Shown one piece after another: positions 18,815-28,680 of a DNA stretch of 28,680 nucleotides. The notes below the pieces were generated by a model. The model did not search any database. It had not been told where the DNA came from and saw only the letters and a list, made by a program, of their open reading frames with translations. Within the stretch, counting starts at the first letter, position 1. Each line of letters begins with the position of its first letter. The stretch comes from Sperchopsis tessellata (taxonomy: Eukaryota; Arthropoda; Insecta; Coleoptera; Hydrophilidae). A program made the translations under genes and the position numbers. The stretch is from NCBI GenBank assembly GCA_033557685.1, contig JAWQRN010000527.1:1-28680 (forward strand), given 5' to 3'.

Positions 18815-19613
18815 GTAAATTATTATAAAATTTAGTTTCTATATTTAATCTACATTCTTACCCATTTCTGTAAAGTAATCATTCCATTTATGCGGTTAAT
18901 TGGTTACACGGAAGTACCACATAAATGGAATCCGTTATTATCCTTCCATTTACAAGGTTAACTGGTTATACGGATGTTCCACAAGAATAAAGCCATTTAA
19001 CCCTATCATGTTGATTTTTTTATTTATGAAAATGATTAAAAGTCAAACTTTTCAGAAAGAGTTTTAGAAAAACATATTCACTAGCAGAACGGTTTAGATT
19101 CACAATAGGGTGGGATATAATTTCAGGATCTGGCAAAGACAAACGTGTATGAAAATATCTTTTGCCTCTTCTCTATTTTTTCTAAAATATTTCTGTTTTA
19201 TGCTGGCTTTCCTTTCTCTTCATGCATGGACATAGATTCTGATGGTTCATAATTGGATTCACTTTTTCTTCATCGGAATCATGCCTCAAGTGGACTTTTA
19301 TAAATCACAATACATCAAAGAATAAAAATCCCTCACTGACACCAAACCTCACCGAGGGTATCCTCATAAGGTGTATTGAAGTACTATAAGGAAAAGAAAC
19401 AATTACAATTTTATAATCTTAGAGTTTATTATTTGTTTATGCTGGTGTTTAATTTTAGTTTAGGTTAAGCTATAAAGGGTTAGATGTAAGAACTAAATAT
19501 TCTACATAACTTCTAAATTTATCCAGAGATTATTTATTTTATTTTTCAATTTTTTCTTACCATTTAACTGTTTTATACATTTCATCATTCTATTTTATTG
19601 GGTACCATTTAAG
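18815..19613 (+). other. Prp40 intron, 799 bp
   Basis: Donor GTAAAT; acceptor CCATTTAAG, with a pyrimidine-rich tract (TTTATTTTTCAATTTTTTC) further upstream at about 19535-19560. It contains a 62-bp tandem repeat with an internal 11-bp inverted repeat (18882-19005). No other coding content was seen. Confidence 0.8.
18882..19005. repeat. 62-bp imperfect tandem repeat with hairpin
   Basis: Two copies starting TTCCATTTA at 18882 and 18944 share GGTTAA(T/C)TGGTTA(C/T)ACGGA and CCACA. Inside the first copy, TTCCATTTATG (18882-18892) and CATAAATGGAA (18920-18930) are perfect reverse complements, giving an 11-bp stem with a 27-base loop. It lies in the 799-bp Prp40 intron. Confidence 0.85.
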
Positions 19614-19847
19614 GATTTCCAACATGAAATGGAGGAATCGTGTAGTCATCACCATTCGAGATCAAAGAAGTCTAAAAAGTCAAAGAAAAGCAAGAAGTAT
19701 AAATCATCAAGCACATCCGATTCTGAAAACGAGAGGATAAAGAAGTCCAAGCATAGGTCTAGAAGTCCGTCGCACCTTTCTGAGGACAGCACTGAAGAAT
19801 ACAGAAAAAAGAAATCAAAGAAAAAACACAAGAAAAAGTCGCCATCT
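19614..19847 (+). CDS. PRPF40: Prp40-type splicing factor, Lys/Ser-rich tail exon
   Basis: The exon begins DFQHEMEESCSHHH, which closes the last FF domain and matches the 'KDFMHVLEHECQHHHSK' part of vertebrate PRPF40A. A basic, RS-like tail follows: KSKKSKKSKKYKSSSTSDSE, then KHRSRSPSHLSED, EEYRKKKSKKKHKKKSPS. The tail is low complexity and, in homologues, nuclear. The acceptor TTTAAG|GATTTC is at 19613/19614. The reading frame would end 12 nt later (stop 19857-19859, VSY*), but a consensus donor CATCT|GTGAGT lies at 19847/19848 in phase 0, and homologues continue with a further Ser/Arg-rich stretch and a conserved C-terminus. I therefore end the exon at 19847. No later exon could be recognised in the window. 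Confidence 0.9.
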
Positions 19848-21243
19848 GTGAGTTACTGATATTTTTCTTCTATATATTTTTTGTTCTGTTCTTCATTTAT
19901 TGTTTGTTTTCTAGTAATTTATTTCAGTAGATCTTGACCTGGTCTCTTATTAACTTTCATTAGCATGACTCTAACAATCAGGGATGGTATAACGTTTCAA
20001 ATTGTTACTTTATTCTGTAACATTTAAGAAAATGAAGTATTGTGTAGTTTTTGTAAGGGGTAATTTCTTGTTTTCATTATTTTTCTCATTAAGTCTACAT
20101 AAATCTCCCTCTTGAGTGGCTGATGTTAAGCTATACCTCAATTGAAAAATTCCGGCTTGGTGTCTAGAGCTCCAAAAACTATGTGCAAGCTAATAGAAAT
20201 AAACTGGAGTATAAATTTGAAGGAGAAGTTTATAGCATATAAATTGAACTACAAAAGTATTGCTAGCATGTAGGGAAAGTGCCAATATTTACTTCATTGA
20301 TGCAAAGGACATTTTTAAAGGTGAGGCATCTTATTTCGATGAATGATAGAAGTTGGTAGTCAATCTGTTACCTTCGTTGAAGTTATATTCCTCACCTTTG
20401 AAGGTACCACTTTCAATAATTGAGGAAACGTTGGCACAGTTTGCTTGAACTAATTATTGATTCTCCTATAGTAGTAGAGTTGCTTCACCTTCGTCTTTCG
20501 GTTCACATGAAACTTCTATCATGAGGTTGGGTACAATGATTTGATAAGAAACATTTGACTGCATACTTTAAAAAAATTATTCTAAAATTGATAGTTTAAA
20601 GTTATTTTTTTGTATACAGGATTTTAAAATTCAACGCTTTACAAAGATGATTAAATTTCTCAAGTTTTTTATATTTATACTGCTAAACAGCAGCTTTGTG
20701 GTTAGGCAGTGAGCATAGAGCTATTGTTACTGATTGGAACTTATTTGGATTGGTCTGTTTTTTGTGTCTTAGGAATATCTCAGCACCGCATTTTCTAGAA
20801 GGGCGTAAAACAGTACGTCCTGTATATTTTAGGTGATTGACAATACATGCACATTAAATAACCTTATTCCAGTTGAAACACTGGACTTAGCAATAATTCA
20901 ATGTGTGGTAGCCTACTCCCTGGTGTTGGTGTTTAACAATTTATTGAACTTAATTACTAAATTATTATTTTTCACTAAAATAAAAATTATAAGGCATTTC
21001 GATTCAAAGGGTCTTATTTTGTTTAAAAAGTAAAAAGAAAGCATCGTTAGCTCTAAGGATGTGCAATGGCCTTTAGATTCAGTGATCTGGGTGAAGTGGT
21101 AAATTTATTGTGAGAGAACATTTTGTTTTCTAGAAGTGATGTTAACTGTGGATGCCCTGTATTTTAGGCAAATGAGACCAGGTCATACTAAAAACACTAT
21201 TCAGTTAGGAATAAGGAATGCTGCAAAATTAATTTTCAGAATA

Positions 21244-21299
<56 letters not shown>

Positions 21300-22439
21300 C
21301 CTATAAAAATTAATTAAAGAAATCTCTTAAGGTCAGGCCACTTTACAGACTGGTAAAATCTGTTGCAGTGCTAATAAGAATCTATTAATACACCCTGGAA
21401 GAATATTTTTGATTCATATAAAAGTAAAGCAAATTCTTAGAAAACACCCCTTTTTGGACAGTGTGACCTACCTAAGAAAGTTTTTTTGGAATAAATGGTA
21501 TTTTAGTCAGTGAAAAATAATAGTGCCTTTGACTCTTAAAATGTTTAGCAGATTGCATGCACCATTGGAATCTCTCCATCATATTGATAAGTCTCCTATA
21601 TGTAATCCATGATTCACATCCCTACAGCAAGGTTGGAAGTTAATTGCTTTGCTATATTTCTAATTGGTGGAATTGACTAGTTCATTTATTGAAAACTCAT
21701 ATTGTCTCCCTTTTTAAAACCATTTTTGTTCATCTTAGATGGTATTGAAGTAAGACATCAAAGTTTTGCGGAGATTGCCTGTTTTTAATAATGTAAATAT
21801 AAATCTCATAGTTTTCTAATAGTATGAAATAAAATTTGAATTTCCATTGTAGTCTTAGTCTGTATTTCTCTACTCATAAGTAGATGTGTAATTTTTGGGT
21901 TTTCAATTATATTGAACTGAAACAATGATATTATAAAATTATTAATCTTTACTGAATTTCAAATTATCCATTCGTCGAAATCTTTCAGCTAAAGTAAACA
22001 GTTTAAAAAATTATATAACATATCTTTTGTTTATTGCGAACTTTTTCCACAGAAATGCTGGTCTTTTGGTTATTGGTTGGATTTTTATTACATCATAGCA
22101 GAGGTAATTTGGTAACGGTGCATAGTGAGGTGGTTTCTGCAATAGATTTTTATTTCCACTTTTCGACAGTTAATACTCATGATATAATAACATTTCAAAA
22201 TTGGTCTACTGATACATTTGCTTATACTTCTGCATGTTATTTTATTGATCCATTGTTATATTTCTATGATATTTCTCTTGTCAGAGCTGTTGATTCTCAC
22301 TCAAATCCTACTTAATGTATAGCATTTAAATATGATGGTGTTTATTAGAATTTTTAGAGAAGACCCTATTGGCTAATGGTTAAAAAAGTCTGGGTTGGGT
22401 TTGCCGTCAACGGCAATTAATTAAACCAGTAATATTTAG
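19848..22439. other. Probable long Prp40 intron or downstream DNA, first part
   Basis: AT-rich, with no coding exon recognised. It holds the (AT)24 microsatellite. A frame from ATG 22055 to 22315 (86 codons) starts with a hydrophobic stretch (MLVFWLLVGFLLHH) that looks like a signal peptide, but it matches no family I know and lies in low-complexity DNA, so I do not annotate it as a gene. Confidence 0.5.
21249..21296. repeat. (AT)24 microsatellite
   Basis: An uninterrupted run of 24 AT units, flanked by further AT-rich DNA. It is likely length-polymorphic and can form a cruciform. Confidence 0.97.
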
Positions 22440-23285
22440 CAATGATTTAGTTGGAAAATCGTTTGCCCTAAACAGTTTTGATGAGCTTATAGATCATAGC
22501 TATGTTACCGGCATACAGGATAATGTATTTTCGATAATCTAATTTATTATGATGATCAATATAAAGCAATAGACGGTTTAAAGTAATGATCATAGTGAAG
22601 AACCTTGAGGGACTCTTGCTGTTTGGAAATGTATTGTTATGTCGAATCTTCAGGCTTTTATTTGATAGGATTTTGATGATTAGGTTGGTATTATACAATT
22701 AGGACCGTTTAATAAAGTTTTAACATCAGTTCTTTATGCCGCATGCTATCAAACAGCTTGTAAAGATCCAGGAATAGTGCCTTAGAAATCTAGTATGCAA
22801 TGTAAATTTAAAAGAGAAATGTCCTTCATGGATATCTTTTCGAAGTCTAGAAATTTTATTACTTATCGGTTTCTTTATCTTCTAACTGTAGTTTCAAAGT
22901 CATTTAGTAGGAATATGGTTTGTCTATGGTTTTAGACTCATCTTCATTTGTATTTGTTTTGGAGATTGTAATAATGACTAGTTTTCCTTTTGATAGGGTA
23001 CCATTGTGTCTAGAGATGGAAAATAAAAAGTTTTACAGTTAAATTATAGATGTTCTAGTGCCACGACCATGTCCAGAAGATGGAGTTTTGCTCTTATTAT
23101 GTAAATGTGTGAATTTACATCATTCTTGTGAATTTTATTTGTGACTATAGTTTTCATGAAGTTATAGTTCCAGATTTTCATTGCCTAGATATAGACCTCA
23201 TTAAAAATTAAGTTGATGTGTTTTTGATTGAAAATGTCTAGCAAACAAGTCAGCCTCCTCTTTGTTGTTATTGATTATATGTTTG
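22440..23285 (-). pseudogene. Non-LTR (Jockey/CR1-like) LINE RT relic
   Basis: On the minus strand, NNKEEADLFARHFQ (23275-23230) corresponds to the 'K.EKA..FA.HF' region between endonuclease and RT of Jockey/I/CR1-type LINEs. ALFLDLYKLFDSMRHKE (22785-22730) is RT motif A with both Asp residues. SPSRFFTMIITLNRLLLYID (about 22620-22550) stands for 'VPQGS.LGPLLF..FINDL', and KLDYRKYIILYAGNIAMIYK (22540-22480) holds motif C as YAGN in place of YADD. The frame contains stops and shifts between blocks. The thumb and 3' end are absent below 22440. The clade is not certain; what is clear is that it differs from the RTE-type elements elsewhere in the window. Confidence 0.82.
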
Positions 23286-23300
23286 ACCATTATCTTCTAA

Positions 23301-23593
23301 CACATACAAGGGTGAATGTCTAGAAAGGAAACACCAACTGTTCATAAATTATTTACTTATAAATTTCATCTACTTTCGACAAGGCACACGCCTCATCCTC
23401 AGGTCAAACTAGTTAATAACGACAATAAAACAAAGGGCAAATGATAAAATGCCGAAATGCATGCTGCAATAGATTTATAAGGTCTTTATTAACTAGTTTG
23501 TCCTGAGGATAAGGCATGCGGTAGACGAAAGTTGTAAGTAAATAATTTATAGACAGTTGGTGTTTCCTTTCAGGACTTTCACCCTTCTATGTG
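23301..23593. mobile_element. Foldback/MITE-like element with long inverted arms
   Basis: The left arm (23301-23423) and right arm (23481-23593) are imperfect reverse complements over about 115-120 bases. The shared blocks are CACATA.AAGGGTGAA, GAAAGGAAACACCAACTGT, TAAATTATTTACTTA, CTTTCG.C and CTCAGG.CAAACTAGTTAATAA. A loop of about 57 bases separates them. TAA flanks both sides (23298-23300 and 23594-23596), consistent with the three-base TWA target duplication of PIF/Harbinger elements, but a three-base match could be chance. There is no coding capacity. It lies beside the upstream end of the LINE relic at 22440-23285. Confidence 0.85.
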
Positions 23594-26500
23594 TAATATG
23601 GAACACCCCTACTACTTAACAACATATTTATTATTTTCTAAGCCAATTATTGCTTGCTTGTATTTAAAGTTGAATTTTAATTTATCTGCTGTTAATTTAT
23701 GTACTTATATTGTTTAAACATATTTTGGATTATATGATTCAAATTATTGCAGTTTATTTTAAGTTTTGGATTTTCATTGTCCTTTTGTTCTTTATTACCT
23801 AGTTTGATTATAAAAATGGTTCTCGAGTGTGATAGAATTTTTCTTAAATTTATTGATACGACCTTTGAAAAATTATGATGTTTCTATTAGTACATTACTG
23901 TTGGTGATGGATCACCTGGTATATAATTAGAAATGGCGTGGGCATGATAGGTGGAACATTCATTTTAATTAAGGTTCTTTTAGTTGATCTTTTTGAATAT
24001 TAGTGTTGTTGAAATCTCGTGTTATATTATTATAGTAGCATATTTGTAAAGATGTTTTTTTTTGTAAAAATGTTTTCACTAAAATTCACTGACATTTATT
24101 TTGTCTTAAAACTATATCTGTACTAATTGTGTATATGTGTAGAGCACATGTGTGATTTGCAATATTTTGGTTAAAAAAATAATATTGTAAGAATGATGTT
24201 ATTGGATATTGTTACACTACGTTTTCCATCCCTGCTAACAATGGGTTTATATATTTTAAGAAGAAATAAGAAAATTTCAATTCCAATTTTCCACTAATTT
24301 TGTGTCACCTTGAATTTCTGGTTATTTATTTGCTTTTTGTCTACAACTAATTGTAAATAATGTTATTTCGAGTAGATGTTCATGATGTATTAATTTTAAC
24401 ATTTAATAAATTGTAAATAGTGTTAGTTTTGAATTTTTATTTTTTTGTACGTGGTATACCTGCTGTACATGTGGATATTTAAAATGTTTAACAAGCACGC
24501 AGTTGTGCTACGTCATTAATAATATAAGTAATAAGCTTGAGTCGTTAAAATAATATTGGTTTTTTTTTTAAAAAAAGATGACTATTTTCAATGAAACGTG
24601 TAGGTTGATCAATATTGCCACTTATATTTTAATATATCTATATATATATATATATATAATTATGATTCATTGGTTTATTCAGTGACTGAGAAGTAGCATA
24701 TGTAAGATAAAACTTGTTTCGAAAAGAAAAAAATCAAATATGATTTGTTTAAATATTTTTGTTGGCTTCATTATGTTACCTAGTTCAAATGATATTCATG
24801 TACGTTTTTTGATACTACTCTAAAGTCTATTTTAGATACGTAGTCAGGCGTAGGTATAGTCTGATGACAAAATTAATTTAGATTCTGGATTTAATATTGC
24901 TCCTGTCAATTAATTTTTTCTCTGGCAATTTTTAAATTTTGCATTGATTATTGCAATTCTTCAGTACATCGTTTTTCTCTCTTTTGTAAATTTTTCCATC
25001 GGTTTAAAGTTTATGGAAAGCGTTTCCATCTAGAAGATGTACCTCAGGAGCATTTGCAATGATTCCTAATTGTATTACTCATTTTTCACAAGTGATTCGG
25101 AGGTTGCTAATTTCTAATTCTAATTTTTATTTCTAATTCTCATGCTTTGGAAAGGTGATATTTAGACCTATTGTATTTCTTATTGTTATGAGATAGCAAT
25201 ACAAATAATGCCACCGAATTTCGTATTTTGATTTCGTTCAACATAACCAAAGCAACTGTTAGTGTAGCAAGGATTGGTGATGTGCTACCTTTATGTAAAC
25301 ATATCAACAGTTTTTTCAATAAACTGACTAATTTTTGAATGTCTATGACACAAATTTATGGGAGAAATAAAAACCAACTACTTTAGATTTTAATGTCTCT
25401 CTATGGTTTTCGTCAATGATTGTCATTTATTTATAATAAAGCATGTAAATTTGGATATATATTGTTGTTGCATTTAAACTTTTCACCCTATAAAGTCATA
25501 AAGACACTAATTATTATTATAATTATTATAATCGGTTCCTCTTCTATCATTGTAAGGTGTAGAGGTAAAAGACATTAAGTACTTTTATTTTAAGAAAATA
25601 ATAACGAAGCATAGATGGCTTGGGCAAGTTAGGGTACGTCAACCATCGATAGGTTAGTAATTTATAACGTACTGTTGGGGCTATAATAACTGTTAAAATT
25701 TGTATACATTTGATACCTTACCAACCGAAAAAAAGCTTTACTTTTGTTTGTATTGAACGAGTTGTGAAACTCTTTGGGCAACCGAATTATTATAAATAGA
25801 TCTTTATGCTTACATCAATATTGCTATTTCGCCGCTTAATTGCAGAAAGATATTGTTATTCAACCAATTTGATAACAATATCCATTTAGAGTAGGATCCA
25901 TTGGCCAATAGAATCAGATCTCATAAGTCATGCACAAGCTTGGTTGCTAGTGAATTGATTAACATTCTTCGAATCGGTGACCCTTTTCTTAGTTTCTATG
26001 CAGTTTATATGACTTCCCCAAAAATTTCAAATTGTTTCTTGTGAATGTCTTAAAGTGTAATATGAAGGAATATCTTTTTGATGTGTTGAAGTTTTGATGA
26101 TATCGTAATATTTGTATTACTTAATATTTTTAGTTATAAGCAGGTCTCATAGGAAGAGCAAGGAATTTTTTGTTTTACAGGCACTATTGATTTGAATTGA
26201 GACTTGGTTGGCAATAGATATATGTAGAGATATTTATATATTTTTTTCACATATGTGTATATTGTAATCATCAGTCAATAAATGATTATTACAATTATTT
26301 TATTTACTATTTATTTTTGCTATGATGCTATATGTTTCACAAATGGAAGAAAAGCCAAATAAACCTCATTTGAATATAATAACTATGATAAGAGGTTTTT
26401 TCAAGTATTTGTAGAACAAACATTTGCTACTACCTACACCTATGAAATATGTCATCTGAAATTATTTAAAAAGATTAGCTAATGACGAAATATAAGTGTT

Positions 26501-27021
26501 AATATTATTTAACCTAACGCACATAAATATTTAATATAATATTTTATAAATAGTAGACATACATATTGACTAAATTATATCTTTTTTATTGTAACTTGGA
26601 ATAAATATGAAAAATAATTAATACTTTTTACTGGCCAAATAACCTTTCTCATTGACACCTAGTTTTGTCCTGATCACTACAACAGTTTTGGTATAATATA
26701 ATATAACTATATGAAGTCCGTAGCTTCTCCACTAGCCCTTTGAACATAATTCAAAATCCAATTTACATTATTATGATAGGGACTGGAATTGTCATTAATA
26801 TTAGAAAGCAAAATAGATTTTATGTATGCTGTGCGCTTCTTTATAGAGACAAAAATAAACAAGAAAATATATAAAATAGTTTTAAGAACAAGTGATCATG
26901 GAGGAAATACTAACTATACACAAGAATCTTGCTATAGGATAATCAAAGTGTAAGCTGCATAGTTTACTTAAATCTAGTCAAGACAAGCTGTTGAGAATCA
27001 TCCAGCTAAAAGTATTAGATC
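23594..27021. other. AT-rich, probably intronic; no gene recognised
   Basis: No exon was found. A TA-rich run lies at 24633-24658. Near 25607-25660 a plus-strand reading KHRWLGQVRVRQP resembles the C-terminal 'RWLGHV.RM' motif of LINE ORF2, but it is short and stands alone. Several homopolymer runs occur (for example TTTTTTTTTTAAAAAAAG at 24560-24577). Confidence 0.5.
24633..24658. repeat. TA-rich microsatellite
   Basis: A run of TA units broken once by a C near its start. Simple sequence, no coding content. Confidence 0.85.
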
Positions 27022-27090
27022 AGTGGTTCTCAACCATTGCAGCTGTCTGCATCCCTTCAATTCCTTAAATGCGTTCTCACACCCCATTAT
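27022..27090 (+). mobile_element. hAT-type terminal inverted repeat, single end
   Basis: CAGTGGTTCTCAACC at 27022 is the known terminal motif of a widespread group of hAT transposons (Charlie/SPIN-like ends start CAG.GGTTCTCAACC). It is followed by GCATCCCTTCAATT and CACACCCCATTATAAAA, which fits the subterminal 'CACCCC' wording of such elements. The opposite end (GGTTGAGAACCACTG) is not in the window to the right, so the element is truncated or its far end is diverged. The transposase could not be read. Confidence 0.7.
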
Positions 27091-27935
27091 AAAAAATTTC
27101 AGTTTTCATTCACAAAATAAAATTGCACTTTCATTACTATTAATATGAAAACGTTATTTATTTAATAACAGTTTGAATTTAAAAAAAAGTATTTTTAAAC
27201 GAGATTTATTTCTTGACCTTTCTTTTTGTATCTACAGGTGCTTAAAATCTCATCTCACGCAAATATGTTGTAGCTACTTCCTCTGCTAGTTGTGAAAATG
27301 GTTCTAGCCAAGCGCAGTAGAAATTTTCTGATTTTTTTACTAAAATACTTCATACAATTAATACGAAAAAGAAATGGATTCGGTATTCATCTGTCAACTG
27401 CTTCAATATCTTTCTGAAAACTAGGATGGTCTTTGGATCTTGTGCATTTGAATTGCAACATCCTGAGCAACTGCTTCTTCAAGTTAAATTACAAGAAACT
27501 ATTTTTTTATGTTTTGTTGAAACTGAAAGTTTATCGATTCCTCCGAAAATGTATCTGTGATCGTAATTGTATTCATCTCCAATCCTTGCAATATTGTGTT
27601 TAATACTTTTAGGTGAGTTTTGCAAATTGATTTACTAATTGATATAAAATAAACTATATAATCCTCACAGTAAGGGGGTTTAAATTGATGCAGATAGGAA
27701 CGATTTTATATAATAACGAGTGGTACTAAACTTCAAGGTGATAATTATATGCAGCCCATTTGTCGTCATGCTGTCTATTGAAATGTTCTAACAGCTTTGG
27801 AGTTTAATAATATTGAACATAACGATATGTATTGTGCTCGTTGATTCCTATGTCTCTTAGCATACACTTAAAACTATGTCATTCCAATTGTGTTTCTTTG
27901 GTTTAACAAGGGTTATTAACATATATAGTAATTTC
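27091..27935. other. Possibly interior of a hAT element, unreadable
   Basis: This follows the hAT-like end, but no transposase motif (BED finger, DDE, RW dimer domain) could be recognised on either strand. Confidence 0.35.
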
Positions 27936-27939
27936 ACAT

Positions 27940-28160
27940 AAATTACAGAATTTAAACGTTTGTTCTTGTTTACCACAACAACCTGTTACTTTGAACCTCC
28001 ATCTAAATTTGGCTTTCACCAGGTAATGGTGAGCCCCTATTTGTGATCTCTATAGCTCACAACATCGTGCATTGAGGATGCATACCTAGCAGATATTACG
28101 ATATGATCTATCTATACCTTCATGCAATATGCACGTCTGTTCGTGGCTGTTTTTGTGAGG
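27940..28160 (-). pseudogene. RTE LINE endonuclease C-terminus
   Basis: The minus strand reads DHIVISARYASSMHDVVSYR (28112 downward), then in a shifted frame AHHYLVKAKFRWRFK (about 28035-27990). This is the end of an APE-type endonuclease of the RTE LINEs, normally 'IDHILV.KR..SSI.DVRS.RGA...SDHYLV.AK.R'. The catalytic 'SDH' has become 'AHH' by eye, and the frameshift plus a stop between the two blocks confirm decay. The upstream half and the RT are absent. It is a third RTE-type fragment in the window. Confidence 0.8.
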
Positions 28161-28680
28161 AAACAGTGCAATTCGCCGAACTTGTTAGGTTTTCCAATCC
28201 AACTTGCGGCCTTCTCATTCTGCTGTTGGAATATAGCATTATCCTCTTCTTAAACTTGTTATGTGTTACAAGTATATTTGGAACTACAATTTAAAGTCCA
28301 TTTCGAATTACTGAAACTGACCACATTATATGCAGTGCAATCTCTTGTAAGAGGAGAGAATCAGCTATTCACACTTTGCTTGCTTAGGGCCAGTTGAGGT
28401 GAGATTAGAGACAGTATTCACGTTTTTATTGAATTTTCAAGTTATTATTTTACATCAATCTTTTTGTTGAAAATACATTCTCTAGGGCTCGAACTTTCAA
28501 TATCTGGGACCACATTTTTAAATGATTTTTCACGGCCATATACTGCGCTACTGTCACTGATACTAATTCAGTACCATTGTCATATGTCTTTGAGTGTAAG
28601 CCCTGCTGCTTCACTTAGAATTTTTTTTTTTTTTATTGTCATAATTTTCATGGAGTGCATATGCATAATGACTGTGATGT
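28161..28680. other. No gene recognised
   Basis: AT-rich sequence with a T14 run at 28621-28634. An open plus frame at 28103-28294 overlaps the LINE endonuclease relic on the other strand and is a by-product of it. Confidence 0.45.

Noticed and set aside
19649..19831. 60-codon minus-strand Phe/Asp-rich frame
   Set aside because: It is the reverse complement of the Lys/Ser-rich Prp40 tail, hence its FFDF-type repetition.
25607..25660. KHRWLGQVRV, possible LINE C-terminal motif
   Set aside because: About ten residues of similarity without any neighbouring LINE block; could be chance.
28103..28294. 63-codon plus-strand frame
   Set aside because: It overlaps the minus-strand LINE endonuclease relic (DHIVISARYASS) and has no motif of its own.
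1..28680. CRISPR arrays, bacterial operons, tRNA or rRNA genes
   Set aside because: No regularly spaced direct repeats, no Shine-Dalgarno-linked gene rows and no foldable complete tRNA were seen; the sequence is eukaryotic.

Overview
This window is AT-rich animal nuclear DNA, most likely from an insect. Short coding exons lie between large introns, the splice sites are canonical GT/AG, and a dense layer of decayed transposable elements is present, of families common in insects (Ty3/gypsy, BEL/Pao, RTE-type LINEs, a Tc1/mariner-related transposon with a DUF4817-like N-terminus, a tRNA-like SINE and a hAT end). I cannot name the species or the order. There is no prokaryotic gene organisation.

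Only two pieces look like intact host genes. On the + strand, three consecutive exons (about 18261-18490, 18620-18814, 19614-19847) encode the C-terminal FF-domain region and Lys/Ser/Arg-rich tail of a Prp40-type pre-mRNA splicing factor (PRPF40A/B homologue). They are joined by a 129-bp and a 799-bp intron, and both junctions are phase 0. On the - strand, one exon (8206-8408) encodes part of the extracellular NRF domain of a 'nose resistant to fluoxetine' (NRF-6)-like acyltransferase-family protein. Neither gene is complete in the window.

Layout: 1-880, RTE-like LINE reverse transcriptase, - strand. 1176 to about 6365, a Ty3/gypsy element, - strand, with both LTRs recognisable and gag, protease, RT, RNase H and integrase pieces in the expected order. 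It has a foreign block of about 970 bp inside RT and large deletions of the catalytic cores. 7560-7960, second gypsy RT relic, + strand. 8206-8408, NRF exon, - strand. 9110 to about 10700, BEL/Pao pol relic, - strand. 10700-14000, no recognisable gene. 14028-14104, tRNA-like SINE fragment, - strand. 14560-16530, RTE LINE relic with endonuclease and RT, + strand, whose 3' part carries a 255-bp tandem duplication. 17209-17346, transposase N-terminus, - strand. 18240-19850, Prp40 exons, + strand. 22440-23285, non-LTR RT relic, - strand. 23301-23593, a foldback/MITE-like element with arms of about 115-120 bp. 27022 onward, an isolated hAT-type terminus. 27940-28160, RTE endonuclease fragment, - strand.

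I found no convincing undescribed biological system. The main story is host exons kept intact among mobile elements whose catalytic residues have been lost. The observations most worth a second look are the foldback element, the paired structural motif in the Prp40 intron, the three in-frame acceptors before the first Prp40 exon, and the pattern of deletions in the gypsy copies. All family calls come from reading translated motifs by eye; no database search was run.
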